From: GCA-003244245 sp963822695
GTDB taxonomy: Bacteria > Actinomycetota > Actinomycetes > Mycobacteriales > Pseudonocardiaceae
Assembly: GCA_963822695.1 (NCBI GenBank)
Contig: CAWGJH010000017.1
Span: forward strand, 62,001 to 126,000
Reading direction: 5' to 3'
Length of the DNA stretch: 64,000 nucleotides
Below the pieces are notes generated by a model. It did not search any database. It was not told where the DNA came from and was given only the letters and a program-made list of their open reading frames with translations. Position numbers and translations under genes: made by a program. Of this stretch, positions 43,074 through 52,516 are shown piece after piece. Every line of letters starts with the position of its first letter. The first letter of the stretch is position 1.

Positions 43074-45680
43074 ATGGCGAACACGACAACGCCCGCCGGA
43101 CGCATCGGCGGGTGGACAGACGCATCCACGGCCACCACGGCTGACGGAGCTGATCTTGCATTCTCGCTGCCGAACAAATTGCGCGTACATGCCTTGGCCA
43201 AGCTCCTCTCCGTGAGTAGCAAGGAGATCATGGCCGCGCTGGCCGAGCTCGGCATCGCGGTACGCAGCGCGCAGTCCAGTATCGACCGCGAGACGGCGTT
43301 GCGGGCACTGCAGGTGCTGCTGCCGGATCCCGAGCCGGACTCAACCGAGATCGACGAGGTGGCTCAGCGGACCGCGCCGGAGACACCCCTGTTGCCGGTG
43401 TTGAATTCGCCGGCACGGCCGCCGACACCCGTGTTCCTCCCACCGGCCCCGCTACCGACGGCAGCCGACGAGCCCAACGGCGGTGACCACGGAGACGAGC
43501 CGGGCGAGGACGAGCCGGGTGCGGACGAGGTGGAGATCGACGGGACTGCCCGGCGTCGTCGCCGCCGCGGCCGCCGGGGCCGCGGCCGCGGTAAACCCAG
43601 CGGCGACGCCGAGGACGGCTCGATTGTGCAGGGTGCCAGCGGCGTCCAGGGCGAACAGGACGATGGCGACTCCTCGGACGAGTTGACCGAGGGTCGTGCG
43701 CCCGAGGAGCCCAACGGGATCGTGGCTAGGCGCCGCCGTCGCCGACGCCGCCGGGACGGCAGCGACGATGACGCCGTTGTCGTCGGCGAGGACGACCCAC
43801 CGGACACCGTCGTGCATGTCCGGGAGAGCAAGGCCCAACCACTGGTTGAGGACGAGGTGCAGTCCATCCGGGGCTCGACCCGCCTGGAGGCCAAGCGGCA
43901 GCGCCGGCGTGACGGCCGGGAGGCTGGCAGGCGGCGGGTGGCGATCCTGTCTGAATCGGAGTTCCTCGCCCGGCGCGAGGCTGTCGAGCGCACCATGGTC
44001 GTGCGTGAGCGCCCCGAGCGCACCCAGATCGGGGTGCTCGAGGACGACATCCTGGTGGAGCACTTCGTCACCACGTCGGGCACTGGGTCGCTGGTCGGCA
44101 ACGTCTATCTCGGCAGGGTGCAGAACGTGCTGCCTTCGATGGAGGCTGCGTTTGTGGACATCGGCCGGGGCCGCAACGCGGTGCTCTACGCCGGCGAGGT
44201 GGACTGGGACGCCGCCGGACTCGAGGGCAAGGCGCGCCGCATCGAGCAGGCCCTGTCCAGCGGCGACAGCGTTCTTGTGCAGGTCACGAAGGACCCCATC
44301 GGCCACAAGGGTGCCCGGTTGACCACCCAGATCAGCCTGCCTGGCCGGTTCCTGGTGTACGTGCCGGGCGGACGGGCCACTGGGATCAGCCGCAAGCTGC
44401 CAGACACCGAGCGCAAGCGCCTCAAAGAGGTGCTCAAGCGGATCGTCCCTGAGGATGCCGGTGTGATCATTCGGACCGCCTCCGAAGGAGTCAGCGAGGA
44501 GGAACTGGCCCGCGACGTCCGCCGGTTGCAGGCTCAGTGGGAGGTCATCCAGAACAAGTCAGGTGCCTCCGCGCACAGTTCCGGGGGCAAGGGTGCCGAA
44601 CCGGAACTGCTGTATGAGGAGCCCGACCTGCTGGTGAAGGTGGTGCGGGACCTGTTCACCGAGGACTTCCGCGAACTGGTCGTGCAGGGCGATGGGGCAT
44701 GGGACACCGTCGAGGGTTACGTCAAGCACGTTGCCCCGGAGCTGATGCCCCGGGTGCGCAGGCACGTTGGCGTGGACGACGTGTTCGCCGAGTTCCGGAT
44801 CGACGAGCAGATCACCAAGGCGCTGGACCGAAAGGTGTGGCTGCCCTCCGGTGGATACTTGATCATCGACCGTACCGAGGCGATGACCGTGATCGACGTC
44901 AACACCGGCAAGTTCACCGGTTCGGGTGGCAACCTCGAGGAGACCGTCACCCGCAACAACCTCGAAGCCGCTGAGGAGATCATCCAGCAACTCCGGCTGC
45001 GGGACATCGGCGGGATCATCGTCATTGACTTCATCGACATGGTGCTCGAGTCGAACCGGGACCTGGTGCTCCGCCGGTTGACCGAATGCCTGGGCCGGGA
45101 CCGCACCCGCCACCAGGTCGCCGAGATCACCTCACTGGGCCTGGTCCAAATGACCCGGAAGAAGGTCGGCACCGGGCTGCTAGAGGCGTATTCCAGCAAC
45201 TGCGAGCACTGCAAGGGTCGCGGCGTGGTGGTGTCCGCGGAGCCGGTGAACGTTCGGATCCAGGCGGCTGAGGTGTCGTCTGGGGTGTCGACTGAGGTGC
45301 TGGCGGTGGCCAGGGACTCCGGCACTGTGAACGGCCGCCGCTCCAAACCCTCTGGACGTGGGTCGGGAACCGCCCCCGCAGCATCGGAGCAGTCGGTTGC
45401 CCAGGGCCTGACCGCAGCGGAGGTTGCGCCGTTGCCAGCACCGGCGGACGGCCCGCCCTCCGTGTCGGCGTCGGATGGTGCGGCACCGGCTGGACCCGTC
45501 TCCGCGGCACAACAGGCGTCACCGGCTACCGATGCACCGAGCGTGCCTGCGCAACAGGCAACGCGCGGTGTAACGCGCCGCCGCCGAGCCGCTTCGCGGC
45601 CCGCCGGACCGCCCGCTACAGAGCTGCCGGAGGGTGCCGACTCGGCAGCCCCGATCCTTCGCGGTACGCAGGTAAGGTGA
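43074..45680 (+). CDS. rne: ribonuclease E/G
   Basis: An 868-residue RNase E/G family endoribonuclease. Residues 33-65 (LPNKLRVHALAKLLSVSSKE) form an IF2_N-like domain, then a long acidic and Arg-rich disordered segment (80-310) with RRRRRGRRGRGRG and RRRRRRRR blocks. The S1 domain follows (TGSLVGNVYLGRVQNVLPSM), then the catalytic core (MTVIDVNTGKFTGSGGNLEE, GIIVIDFIDMVLESNRD) and the zinc-link Cys pair in NCEHCKGRGVV (about residue 707). The C-terminal 130 residues are Ala/Pro-rich. ATG 43074 follows GGAGGAG. It processes rRNA and mRNA; the disordered arms likely recruit RNA and partner enzymes. Confidence 0.94.
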   Translation: MANTTTPAGRIGGWTDASTATTADGADLAFSLPNKLRVHALAKLLSVSSKEIMAALAELGIAVRSAQSSIDRETALRALQVLLPDPEPDSTEIDEVAQRTAPETPLLPVLNSPARPPTPVFLPPAPLPTAADEPNGGDHGDEPGEDEPGADEVEIDGTARRRRRRGRRGRGRGKPSGDAEDGSIVQGASGVQGEQDDGDSSDELTEGRAPEEPNGIVARRRRRRRRRDGSDDDAVVVGEDDPPDTVVHVRESKAQPLVEDEVQSIRGSTRLEAKRQRRRDGREAGRRRVAILSESEFLARREAVERTMVVRERPERTQIGVLEDDILVEHFVTTSGTGSLVGNVYLGRVQNVLPSMEAAFVDIGRGRNAVLYAGEVDWDAAGLEGKARRIEQALSSGDSVLVQVTKDPIGHKGARLTTQISLPGRFLVYVPGGRATGISRKLPDTERKRLKEVLKRIVPEDAGVIIRTASEGVSEEELARDVRRLQAQWEVIQNKSGASAHSSGGKGAEPELLYEEPDLLVKVVRDLFTEDFRELVVQGDGAWDTVEGYVKHVAPELMPRVRRHVGVDDVFAEFRIDEQITKALDRKVWLPSGGYLIIDRTEAMTVIDVNTGKFTGSGGNLEETVTRNNLEAAEEIIQQLRLRDIGGIIVIDFIDMVLESNRDLVLRRLTECLGRDRTRHQVAEITSLGLVQMTRKKVGTGLLEAYSSNCEHCKGRGVVVSAEPVNVRIQAAEVSSGVSTEVLAVARDSGTVNGRRSKPSGRGSGTAPAASEQSVAQGLTAAEVAPLPAPADGPPSVSASDGAAPAGPVSAAQQASPATDAPSVPAQQATRGVTRRRRAASRPAGPPATELPEGADSAAPILRGTQVR

Positions 45681-45729
45681 GTGCCCCGGTTTGACCGAGC
45701 CGGACGGCGGGTCGTACCCTCGGTGGCGC

Positions 45730-45750
45730 GGCCCGCCAGCTCGGCGGGCC
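45730..45750 (+). promoter_or_regulatory. hairpin in the rplU leader
   Basis: GGCCCGCC (45730-45737) pairs perfectly with GGCGGGCC (45743-45750), 85 bp before the rplU start. It could terminate rne transcription or act in an L21 leader. No other gene in this 155-bp gap. Confidence 0.4.
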
Positions 45751-45835
45751 TAGGTCTGTCCGCCGCGGACGGCAGCCACCATCCACACAGGCATCATCCA
45801 CACAGTCACCATCGAACGACCAGGAGTACCACCCG

Positions 45836-46144
45836 ATGTACGCGATCGTGAAGACCGGCGGCAAGCAGTACAAAGTGGCCGTCGGAGACGTCGTCGAGGT
45901 GGAAAAGCTTGACGGCGATCCCGGAACCGAGGTCAGCTTGCCCGCCGTGTTGCTCGTCAACGGTCCCGCTGTGACCACCGACCCGGCTGCCCTGGGCGCC
46001 GCCTCGGTCTGCGGGAGGGTCGTGGCGCAGCTCAAAGGCCCCAAGATCCGGATCCACAAGTTCAAGAACAAGACCGGCTACCACAAGCGCCAGGGTCACC
46101 GGCAGCAGCTGACCCGCGTCGAGGTTACCGGCATCTCCCCGTGA
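45836..46144 (+). CDS. rplU: 50S ribosomal protein L21
   Basis: A 102-residue L21: MYAIVKTGGKQYKVAVGDVV, then GRVVAQLKGPKIRIHKFKNK and TGYHKRQGHRQQLTRVEVTG. Complete. ATG 45836 follows CAGGAG. Pairs with rpmA 70 bp downstream. Confidence 0.97.
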   Translation: MYAIVKTGGKQYKVAVGDVVEVEKLDGDPGTEVSLPAVLLVNGPAVTTDPAALGAASVCGRVVAQLKGPKIRIHKFKNKTGYHKRQGHRQQLTRVEVTGISP

Positions 46145-46214
46145 CCTTGGGATCCCCGTGTGGCCTGTGGAACCAGTTGACCTTGAGAAACTCCTGACGA
46201 GGGTGTGAGCACCG

Positions 46215-46472
46215 ATGGCACACAAGAAAGGCGCGTCCAGCTCCCGGAATGGTCGCGACTCCAACGCCCAGCGGCTTGGGGTGAAGCGGTTCGGTGGCCA
46301 GGTGGTCAACGCGGGGGAGATCCTCATCCGCCAGCGTGGCACCAAGTTCCATCCGGGTGTGCACGTCGGCCGCGGTAGGGACGACACCCTGTTCGCCCTT
46401 GCGGCGGGCTCGGTGCAGTTCGGCACCAAGCGGGGGCGCAAGACCGTCAACATCGTCCCGGTCGAGGCCTGA
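46215..46472 (+). CDS. rpmA: 50S ribosomal protein L27
   Basis: An 85-residue L27: AHKKGASSSRNGRDSNAQRL, then GVKRFGGQVVNAGEILIRQR and FHPGVHVGRGRDDTLFALAA. The N terminus MAHKKG reaches the peptidyl-transferase centre; no processed extension as in firmicutes. Confidence 0.97.
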   Translation: MAHKKGASSSRNGRDSNAQRLGVKRFGGQVVNAGEILIRQRGTKFHPGVHVGRGRDDTLFALAAGSVQFGTKRGRKTVNIVPVEA

Positions 46473-46490
46473 ACTCGGCCCTCGTCGGCG

Positions 46491-46523
46491 CGGTATCACC
46501 TGTGGCGGTACCGAGTGATACCG
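46491..46523 (+). terminator. CGGTATCAC/GTGATACCG inverted repeat between rpmA and obg
   Basis: Perfect 9-bp arms (46491-46499 and 46515-46523). The 15-nt loop contains the GGTACC palindrome. It lies between the rpmA stop and the obg ribosome-binding site GAGGAGAG; it could be a terminator or a repressor site. Confidence 0.5.
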
Positions 46524-46541
46524 ATGTGAGGAGAGCTAGAG

Positions 46542-47993
46542 GTGTCCCGCTTCGTGGATCGGGTGGCGATTCACGTCGCTGCGGGTGATGGCGGCCATGG
46601 CTGCGCTTCGGTGCACCGGGAGAAGTTCACGCCGTTGGGGGGCCCCGACGGGGGCAACGGTGGGCGCGGCGGTCATGTGGTCCTGGTGGTGGATCCCGGA
46701 GTACACACCCTGCTTGACTTCCACTACCGCTCCCAGGCGAGAGCCTCGAGTGGCAAGTCGGGGCAGGGTGGCAACCGCAACGGCGCCATGGGCGAGGACC
46801 TCGAGCTACGGGTGCCGGACGGCACCGTGGTGCTCACTCCCGACGGCGAGGTACTGGCTGACCTGGTAGGCGATGGGACCCGGTTTGTCGCCGCGGCGGG
46901 TGGGCACGGCGGTCTGGGTAACGCGGCGCTGGCCTCCAGGGTCCGTAAGGCGCCGGGTTTCGCCTTGCTCGGTGAGCCGGGTGAGGCCCGGGATCTGGTG
47001 CTGGAGCTGAAGTCGGTGGCCGATGTCGGGCTCGTCGGCTTTCCCTCAGCGGGCAAATCCTCGCTGGTGTCGGTGCTCTCAGCGGCCCGCCCCAAGATCG
47101 CCGACTACCCGTTCACCACCCTGGTGCCCAACCTCGGTGTGGTCACTGCGGGCGAGACGGTGTTCACCGTGGCCGACGTCCCGGGCCTGATCCCCGGTGC
47201 CAGCCAGGGCAAGGGACTCGGGCTGGAGTTCCTGCGGCACGTCGAGCGGTGCGCCGTGCTGGTGCACGTCGTGGACTGCGCGACCGTCGCTCCCGGCCGC
47301 GACCCACTGTCCGATGTGGATGCTCTGGAACGAGAGCTCGCTGCCTACACTCCGTCGCTGGGCGGCGAATTGGCGTCTCGCCCCCGGTTGGTGGTGCTGA
47401 ACAAGATTGACGTCCCGGATGCCCGGGAACTGGCTGACATGGTGCGGCCCGAACTCGCGGCCCGTGGACTGCCGGTGTATGGCGTGTCCACGGTGACCAC
47501 TGAGGGCCTTCGGGAACTGCGCTTTGCGCTCGGCGCGGCCGTGCGCCAGCACCGCGTGTCACTGCCCCCAGCCGAGCCGACTCGGGTGGTGCTGCGCCCC
47601 ACGGCGGTCGATGAGTCCGGTTTCGACGTCACGGCTGACCCTGATCGGCCCGAGGGGTTCATCGTCCGTGGCGGGCGCCCGGAGCGGTGGGTGCGGCAGA
47701 CGAACTTCGACAACGCCGAGGCCATCGGCTACCTCGCCGACCGGCTGGCCCGGCTCGGCGTCGAGGATGCCCTGGCTGCCGCGGGTGCCAGGGCTGGGTG
47801 CCCGGTCACCATCGACCACGTCACCTTCGACTGGGAACCCGCTACGCCGGCCGGAGCAGCCGCGATTCGCCTCGGTGGGCGGGGGACGGACTGGCGGTTG
47901 GACAGCGACGAGCGCGTGGGCGCGGCCCAGCGCAAGGCTGCTCGCCGGGCGAGGCGCGAGAGCGCCGCCGACGGTGAGGTCGAGCAGGATTGA
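46542..47993 (+). CDS. obg: GTPase Obg/CgtA
   Basis: A 483-residue GTPase for 50S assembly and stress control. The Gly-rich Obg fold comes first (FVDRVAIHVAAGDGGHGCAS; GGPDGGNGGRGGHVVLVVDP). The G domain follows, with G1 GLVGFPSAGKSSLVSVLSAA, switch region DYPFTTLVPNLGVV, G3 DVPGLI, and G4 NKID. The C-terminal OCT domain (EGFIVRGGRPERWVRQTNFD) and a basic tail finish the protein. GTG 46542 follows GAGGAGAGCTAGAG. The stop overlaps the proB start. Confidence 0.96.
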   Translation: MSRFVDRVAIHVAAGDGGHGCASVHREKFTPLGGPDGGNGGRGGHVVLVVDPGVHTLLDFHYRSQARASSGKSGQGGNRNGAMGEDLELRVPDGTVVLTPDGEVLADLVGDGTRFVAAAGGHGGLGNAALASRVRKAPGFALLGEPGEARDLVLELKSVADVGLVGFPSAGKSSLVSVLSAARPKIADYPFTTLVPNLGVVTAGETVFTVADVPGLIPGASQGKGLGLEFLRHVERCAVLVHVVDCATVAPGRDPLSDVDALERELAAYTPSLGGELASRPRLVVLNKIDVPDARELADMVRPELAARGLPVYGVSTVTTEGLRELRFALGAAVRQHRVSLPPAEPTRVVLRPTAVDESGFDVTADPDRPEGFIVRGGRPERWVRQTNFDNAEAIGYLADRLARLGVEDALAAAGARAGCPVTIDHVTFDWEPATPAGAAAIRLGGRGTDWRLDSDERVGAAQRKAARRARRESAADGEVEQD

Positions 47994-49090
47994 GCCCTAC
48001 CCGGCAGGCCGTGGCGCAGGCCCGGCACCTGGTGGTCAAGATCGGCTCGTCCTCGCTCACCACCGCTGCCGGCGGGCTGGACCGGGCCAGATTAGACGCC
48101 CTGGTCGACGCGCTCGCCGCCCGCGTCGCGGCCGGCACCCAGCTGGTCCTGGTGTCCTCAGGCGCCATCGCCGCCGGACTGGCGCCATTGGGGCTGCGCC
48201 GCCGGCCCCGTGACCTGGCCACCCAACAGGCCGCAGCCAGCGTCGGGCAGCTGGCGCTCGGGTACGCCTACGTGCAATCCTGGGCCCGACATGGCCGCAC
48301 CGTCGGGCAGGTGCTGCTGACCTCCGATGACATGGTCCGCCGCGCGCACTACCGTAACGCGCAGCGCACGTTCGCCCGGCTGCGTGGCCTCGGCGTGGTG
48401 CCGGTGGTCAACGAGAACGACACTGTGGTCACTGATGAGATCCGGTTCGGAGACAACGACCGGCTCGCTGCCCTCGTCGCGCATTTGGTAGGTGCCGACG
48501 CTTTGGTGTTGCTCTCCGACGTCGGCGGGCTCTACGACAGTGATCCTCGGCTCGGCGCGGCTCGGCTGGTTCCGGAGGTGAATGGGCCGGCTGACACCCA
48601 CGGTGTGCGGGCCGGTAAATGCGGTGCGCTAGGTACCGGGGGGATGGCCTCCAAGCTCGACGCCGCGACGCTGGCTGCCCAAGCCGGGGTGCCGGTGTTG
48701 CTGGCCGCCGCGGCGCAGGTCCAGCGAGCCTTGGGTCCGGCCGACGTCGGTACTGCTTTCGCGCCGACCGGGGCGCGGCTCTCGGCCCGCCGGTTCTGGC
48801 TGCGCCACGCCGCGGGCGCAGCCGGCCGGTTACGGCTCGACGACGGGGCGGTCCGCGCGGTGGTGCACCGTCGGCGTTCGCTGCTCGCCGCCGGCATCAC
48901 CGGCGTCGAGGGTGACTTCGAGGCTGGTGACGTGGTGGAGCTGCTCGACGGGCAGGGCATCGTGGTCGCTCGGGGGATGGTCGGGTTCGATGCGGCCGAG
49001 CTACCCGAGTTGATCGGCCGTTCCACCCGCGACCTGCCTGCTGAACTGCGCCGCGAGGTCGTGCACGCCGACGACCTGGTGCCCGTGTAG
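47990..49090 (+). CDS. proB: glutamate 5-kinase
   Basis: First enzyme of proline synthesis, 366 residues, phosphorylating glutamate. The amino-acid kinase domain shows HLVVKIGSSSLTTAAGGLDR, QLVLVSSGAIAAGLAPLGL, VPVVNENDTVVTDEIRFGDN and LLSDVGGLYDSDP. The C-terminal PUA domain (about 275-360) has GAVRAVVHRRRSLLAAGITG. The TTG start at 47990 overlaps the obg stop (TTGA). Confidence 0.94.
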   Translation: MSPTRQAVAQARHLVVKIGSSSLTTAAGGLDRARLDALVDALAARVAAGTQLVLVSSGAIAAGLAPLGLRRRPRDLATQQAAASVGQLALGYAYVQSWARHGRTVGQVLLTSDDMVRRAHYRNAQRTFARLRGLGVVPVVNENDTVVTDEIRFGDNDRLAALVAHLVGADALVLLSDVGGLYDSDPRLGAARLVPEVNGPADTHGVRAGKCGALGTGGMASKLDAATLAAQAGVPVLLAAAAQVQRALGPADVGTAFAPTGARLSARRFWLRHAAGAAGRLRLDDGAVRAVVHRRRSLLAAGITGVEGDFEAGDVVELLDGQGIVVARGMVGFDAAELPELIGRSTRDLPAELRREVVHADDLVPV

Positions 49091-49096
49091 TGCGGC

Positions 49097-50416
49097 ATGC
49101 GGGCAGTAGGCTCGGGAATCGTGCAGCTGCCCACGGATTCCGAGATGCCCGCTGGGTCCGCGTTTGGGTCCGCTTCTGGGACGGGGATCGTCGCCGAGTG
49201 CGCGCGGCAAGCGCAGCGCGCCGCTGCCGCCCTGGCTACGGCGTCCGACGAGACCATCGACGCCGCGCTGGATGCCATGGCGCGGCGGCTGACCGCCTCC
49301 GCCGCTGACGTGCTTGCCGCGAATTCCGCCGATATTGTCGCCGCCGAGCAATCCGGAATGACCCAGGCGCTGATCGACCGCCTGCGCCTGGACGAGGCGC
49401 GGCTGACGGAGATGGCCGGCCAGCTTGCCCTGCTCGCCCAGGTCCCGTTCCCGCCGCGGGACCGGGTACTGGAAGACCGCCCGGATGGGCTACGGCTGAT
49501 CGAGCGCCGTCGCCCGGTTGGCGTCATAGGGGCCACTTTCGAGGCCCGTCCCAATGTCACCGTCAACGTCGCCTCGCAGCTGGTGAAATCCCGCAACGCC
49601 GGGGTACTGCGAACCGGATCGGCGGCACTGCGCTCCGCGCTCGCGCTGCGCGAGCACGTCATCGCGCCGGCACTGAGCGACGCCGGGTTGGACCCCGGTG
49701 CTGTGCAGGTGGTGCCCGACCCACACCGGGACAGCGCTGTCGCCCTTGTGCAGCAACCCGAGCTGATCCCGCTGGTCATCGTGCGGGGCAGCGGGGAAAC
49801 CACCCGGATGCTGGCCGCCGAGGGCGCTCGCCATGGGGTACGGGTGTTGGCTCACGCTGACGGCGGTGGTGTGCTCTATATCGATGCTGCAGCCGACCCC
49901 GTCCTGGCTGTCGAGCTGCTCGTGGCCGGGCTGGACCGGTTGGGTGTCTGCAACCGGGTCAACCTCCTGCTGGTGGCCGAGCGCGTGCCGGACCGGGTGC
50001 ACGATGCGCTGCTTGAGGCAGCCCGCCAACGTGGGATCGCGCTGTCCCTGCCGCCGCATGATCACCCGCTCGGGCACGAGTGGGCGTTAGACACCGGCCG
50101 GGAGGCAACGCTGACCGTGAGCCGGGTGGTCGGTCCGGGGCACGCTGCCCAGGTCGCGAACCAGGAGACCTCCGGCCTGGCTGCCACGATCGTCACCAGC
50201 GACGAGGCCGCCGCGCGCGAGTTCCTGGACAGCTACACCGGCACCGGGGCGTTCTGGAATGCCAGCACCCGCTTGCTGGACGGGTTCAAGCTACGGCGGG
50301 TCCCGGAGACCGGGATCAACCTCGACCGGGTGCCCGGGCCGCGCGGGCCGGTCACCTTCGCTGACCTGTACCTGCGGCAGTTCGTGGTCATCCCGGCGCA
50401 CCGGTCGTGCGGATGA
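49097..50416 (+). CDS. proA: glutamate-5-semialdehyde dehydrogenase (gamma-glutamyl phosphate reductase)
   Basis: Second proline enzyme, NADPH-dependent, about 439 residues. Aldehyde-dehydrogenase fold with RPVGVIGATFEARPNVTVNV, TGSAALRSALALREHV, GSGETTRMLAAEG, the catalytic Cys in LDRLGVCNRVNLLL, and NRVNLLLVAERVP. The first about 25 residues before IVAECARQAQRAAAAL are poorly conserved, so GTG 49121 is a possible start. Its 3' end overlaps the convergent repeat-protein gene by 29 nt. Confidence 0.94.
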   Translation: MRAVGSGIVQLPTDSEMPAGSAFGSASGTGIVAECARQAQRAAAALATASDETIDAALDAMARRLTASAADVLAANSADIVAAEQSGMTQALIDRLRLDEARLTEMAGQLALLAQVPFPPRDRVLEDRPDGLRLIERRRPVGVIGATFEARPNVTVNVASQLVKSRNAGVLRTGSAALRSALALREHVIAPALSDAGLDPGAVQVVPDPHRDSAVALVQQPELIPLVIVRGSGETTRMLAAEGARHGVRVLAHADGGGVLYIDAAADPVLAVELLVAGLDRLGVCNRVNLLLVAERVPDRVHDALLEAARQRGIALSLPPHDHPLGHEWALDTGREATLTVSRVVGPGHAAQVANQETSGLAATIVTSDEAAAREFLDSYTGTGAFWNASTRLLDGFKLRRVPETGINLDRVPGPRGPVTFADLYLRQFVVIPAHRSCG

Positions 50417-52433
50417 GACCGAGGTAACCGGCGATGGCGAGCGCGGCCAGCGTCCAGACCAGGGCTTGGAGTATCCAAGTGGATGCGGTGAACACTTGGC
50501 CAAGCGGGCTGGACGTGTCGAAATCGCAGCGGTTGCGGATGCCCGCTGGGGCCAGCGGCACGCTGCGGTCGATCCCTACCCCAACCTGCTCGACCAGCGA
50601 GCACGGCGAGTTGGGATCGTGGGCTTGGCTGGTGTGCGCGGTGACGTAGCGGCCCGGGCCGAGGGAGGTGTGCCCGGCGGCGACACCCAGCCCCGCCGCA
50701 CTCATGAGCACCAGGATGAGGGCGAGAACAGCGCGGCCGCTGCGGTAGCCGTATCCGGCGAGTGTTCCCCAGAGCCAGTGCGCGCTCTTGGTCAGCGGGC
50801 CACCGAGTTCACCGCGTTGGTAAAGGTCCCGCTGCTGGGCGATGAGGACTTCCCGCGCGGTGGATTCGTGGCCACTGGCTCTCAGCGCGGCGGCAAGCTG
50901 CTGGTAGGGCTGAGGTCGATAGTCACGGGTGTGGTAGAGGATCAGGTGCAGCCACTCACGCCAGTCGACCGCGTGAAGCGACGTGTAGGCGAGGCCGGAT
51001 AGCGTGAGCCGATGCGCTGACGCGGCGCAGCTCGTCCTCGTGGCCGCACCGTGTGGGCAGATCACCTGGGCGGGCAGGAACAGGTGCTTGGCCGTGGCGT
51101 CCTCCAGGTCGAGGACAGGCCCAGCCGGGTTGGTCAGCTTCGCGTGGCTGAGGTTGAGTTGGCCGCTGATGTGGGCGTCCGCGAGCCGCACGGCGCCGTC
51201 TTGGCAGTGTCCGGTGGCGATGAATCCCTCGGCGAACATGTCGCTGTCGACCACGAGGTGATCGCCGATGAGAGCCCGGCCGGCTTGGTTGGTCAGCTTC
51301 GCGTGGCTGAGGTTGAGTTGGCCGCTGATGTGGGCGTCCGCGAGCCGCACGGCGCCGTCTTGGCAGTGTCCGGTGGCGATGAATCCCTCGGCGAACATGT
51401 CGCTGTTGACCAGGAGGTGATCGCCGATGAGAGCAGGTCCGGCGGGGTTGGTCAGCTCCGCGCGGTCGAGGTTGAGTTGGCCGGTGATGTGGGTGTCCGG
51501 CAGCCGCACCACGCCGTCCTCGCCTGATCCGGTGGCGGTGAATCCGTCGAGGAACACGCCGCCGTTGACGGTAAGGTGGTCCCCGATGAGGGCGGGGCCG
51601 GCCTGGTTGATCAGCGTCGCGCCGTCCAAGTTGAGTTGGCCACCAATGTGGGCACCTGGCAGCCGCATCGCGCCGCGCTCGTAGTGTCCGGTGGCGATGA
51701 GGCCCTCGGCGAGCACCAGACCGCCGTCGACGTGGAGCCCATCGCCGATGAGGGCGGGGCCGGCTTGATTGGTCAGCTCGGCGCCGTTGAGGTTGAGTTG
51801 TCCGATGATGTGGGCGCCCGGCAGCCGCACCGCGCCGAGCTCGCCGTGTCCGGTGGCGATGAACCCCCCGCCGAACACGTCGCCATCGACGTGGAGCCCG
51901 TCGCCGATGAGGGCGGGGCCGGCTTGGTTGGTCAGCCTCGCGCCGTTGAAGTTGAGCTGGCCCCTGATGTGGGCGCCGAGCAGCCGCACCGCACCGTAGT
52001 CGCCCTGTCCGGTGGCCGTGAATCCATCGCCGAGCAGAACATCGCCGTCAACGTGGAGTCCGTCGCAGTCCAGAGCCGAAAGATGCGAGCCCGCCAAGGT
52101 CAACCAGGGCAAGCGGGCACTGACCAGCAGCACAGCGCGCTCGAAGAAGCAACCTCGCAGCTCAATCCCCACTGCGGCCGGAACATGGGTGAGATCCAGC
52201 GTTCCCCTGATCCGCGCCCCATGGACCCGTACCCCCAGCGGATCAAGACGCTCGCCGCTGCGTCCCAGCACCATCTCCCGCAGGAGCTCGGCGCGGATGG
52301 TGTACCGGGGGTTGTCCGTTAAGCCTAACTGATCAGTGCTGAGTGTGCTGCACTCGACCACGCAGCCCGAGGTCAAGGCATCGACGAGCGCCCGTTCCCT
52401 CGATGAGACCTCGCTGAGACTCTTGCTCGCCAC
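50388..52433 (-). CDS. membrane-anchored repeat protein with 53-residue β-solenoid-like repeats
   Basis: A 681-residue protein. After a unique N terminus (1-130) come about six tandem 53-residue units, each running GPALIGDGLHVDGD, GFIATGHxxxGAVRL, GAHIxGQLNLxGAxLTNQA, a pattern that suggests a pentapeptide or bactofilin-like β-solenoid. The last two complete units are almost identical at DNA level (159-bp period, copies from about 51131 and 51290). A Cys-containing region, a helical domain (YRPQPYQQLAAALRASGHES) and two membrane helices (SGRAVLALILVLMSAAGLGV; ILQALVWTLAALAIAGYLGL) end the protein. It resembles Streptomyces proteins labelled membrane-associated oxidoreductase, but I see no redox motif. 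Overlaps the proA 3' end. Confidence 0.8.
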   Translation of the reverse strand: MASKSLSEVSSRERALVDALTSGCVVECSTLSTDQLGLTDNPRYTIRAELLREMVLGRSGERLDPLGVRVHGARIRGTLDLTHVPAAVGIELRGCFFERAVLLVSARLPWLTLAGSHLSALDCDGLHVDGDVLLGDGFTATGQGDYGAVRLLGAHIRGQLNFNGARLTNQAGPALIGDGLHVDGDVFGGGFIATGHGELGAVRLPGAHIIGQLNLNGAELTNQAGPALIGDGLHVDGGLVLAEGLIATGHYERGAMRLPGAHIGGQLNLDGATLINQAGPALIGDHLTVNGGVFLDGFTATGSGEDGVVRLPDTHITGQLNLDRAELTNPAGPALIGDHLLVNSDMFAEGFIATGHCQDGAVRLADAHISGQLNLSHAKLTNQAGRALIGDHLVVDSDMFAEGFIATGHCQDGAVRLADAHISGQLNLSHAKLTNPAGPVLDLEDATAKHLFLPAQVICPHGAATRTSCAASAHRLTLSGLAYTSLHAVDWREWLHLILYHTRDYRPQPYQQLAAALRASGHESTAREVLIAQQRDLYQRGELGGPLTKSAHWLWGTLAGYGYRSGRAVLALILVLMSAAGLGVAAGHTSLGPGRYVTAHTSQAHDPNSPCSLVEQVGVGIDRSVPLAPAGIRNRCDFDTSSPLGQVFTASTWILQALVWTLAALAIAGYLGLIRTTGAPG

Positions 52434-52516
52434 GACCGCCCAACCACCGGTTGCTCGCTGAGCTCCCAGCTTATCGCCCCCGGGGCTGGTCCCGAACGGG
52501 TCACTAGGCTGCGCCC

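Noticed and set aside
51100..51900. Possible CRISPR array from regularly spaced repeats
   Set aside because: The 159-bp period is an in-frame 53-codon protein repeat; no short repeats with unique spacers and no cas genes.
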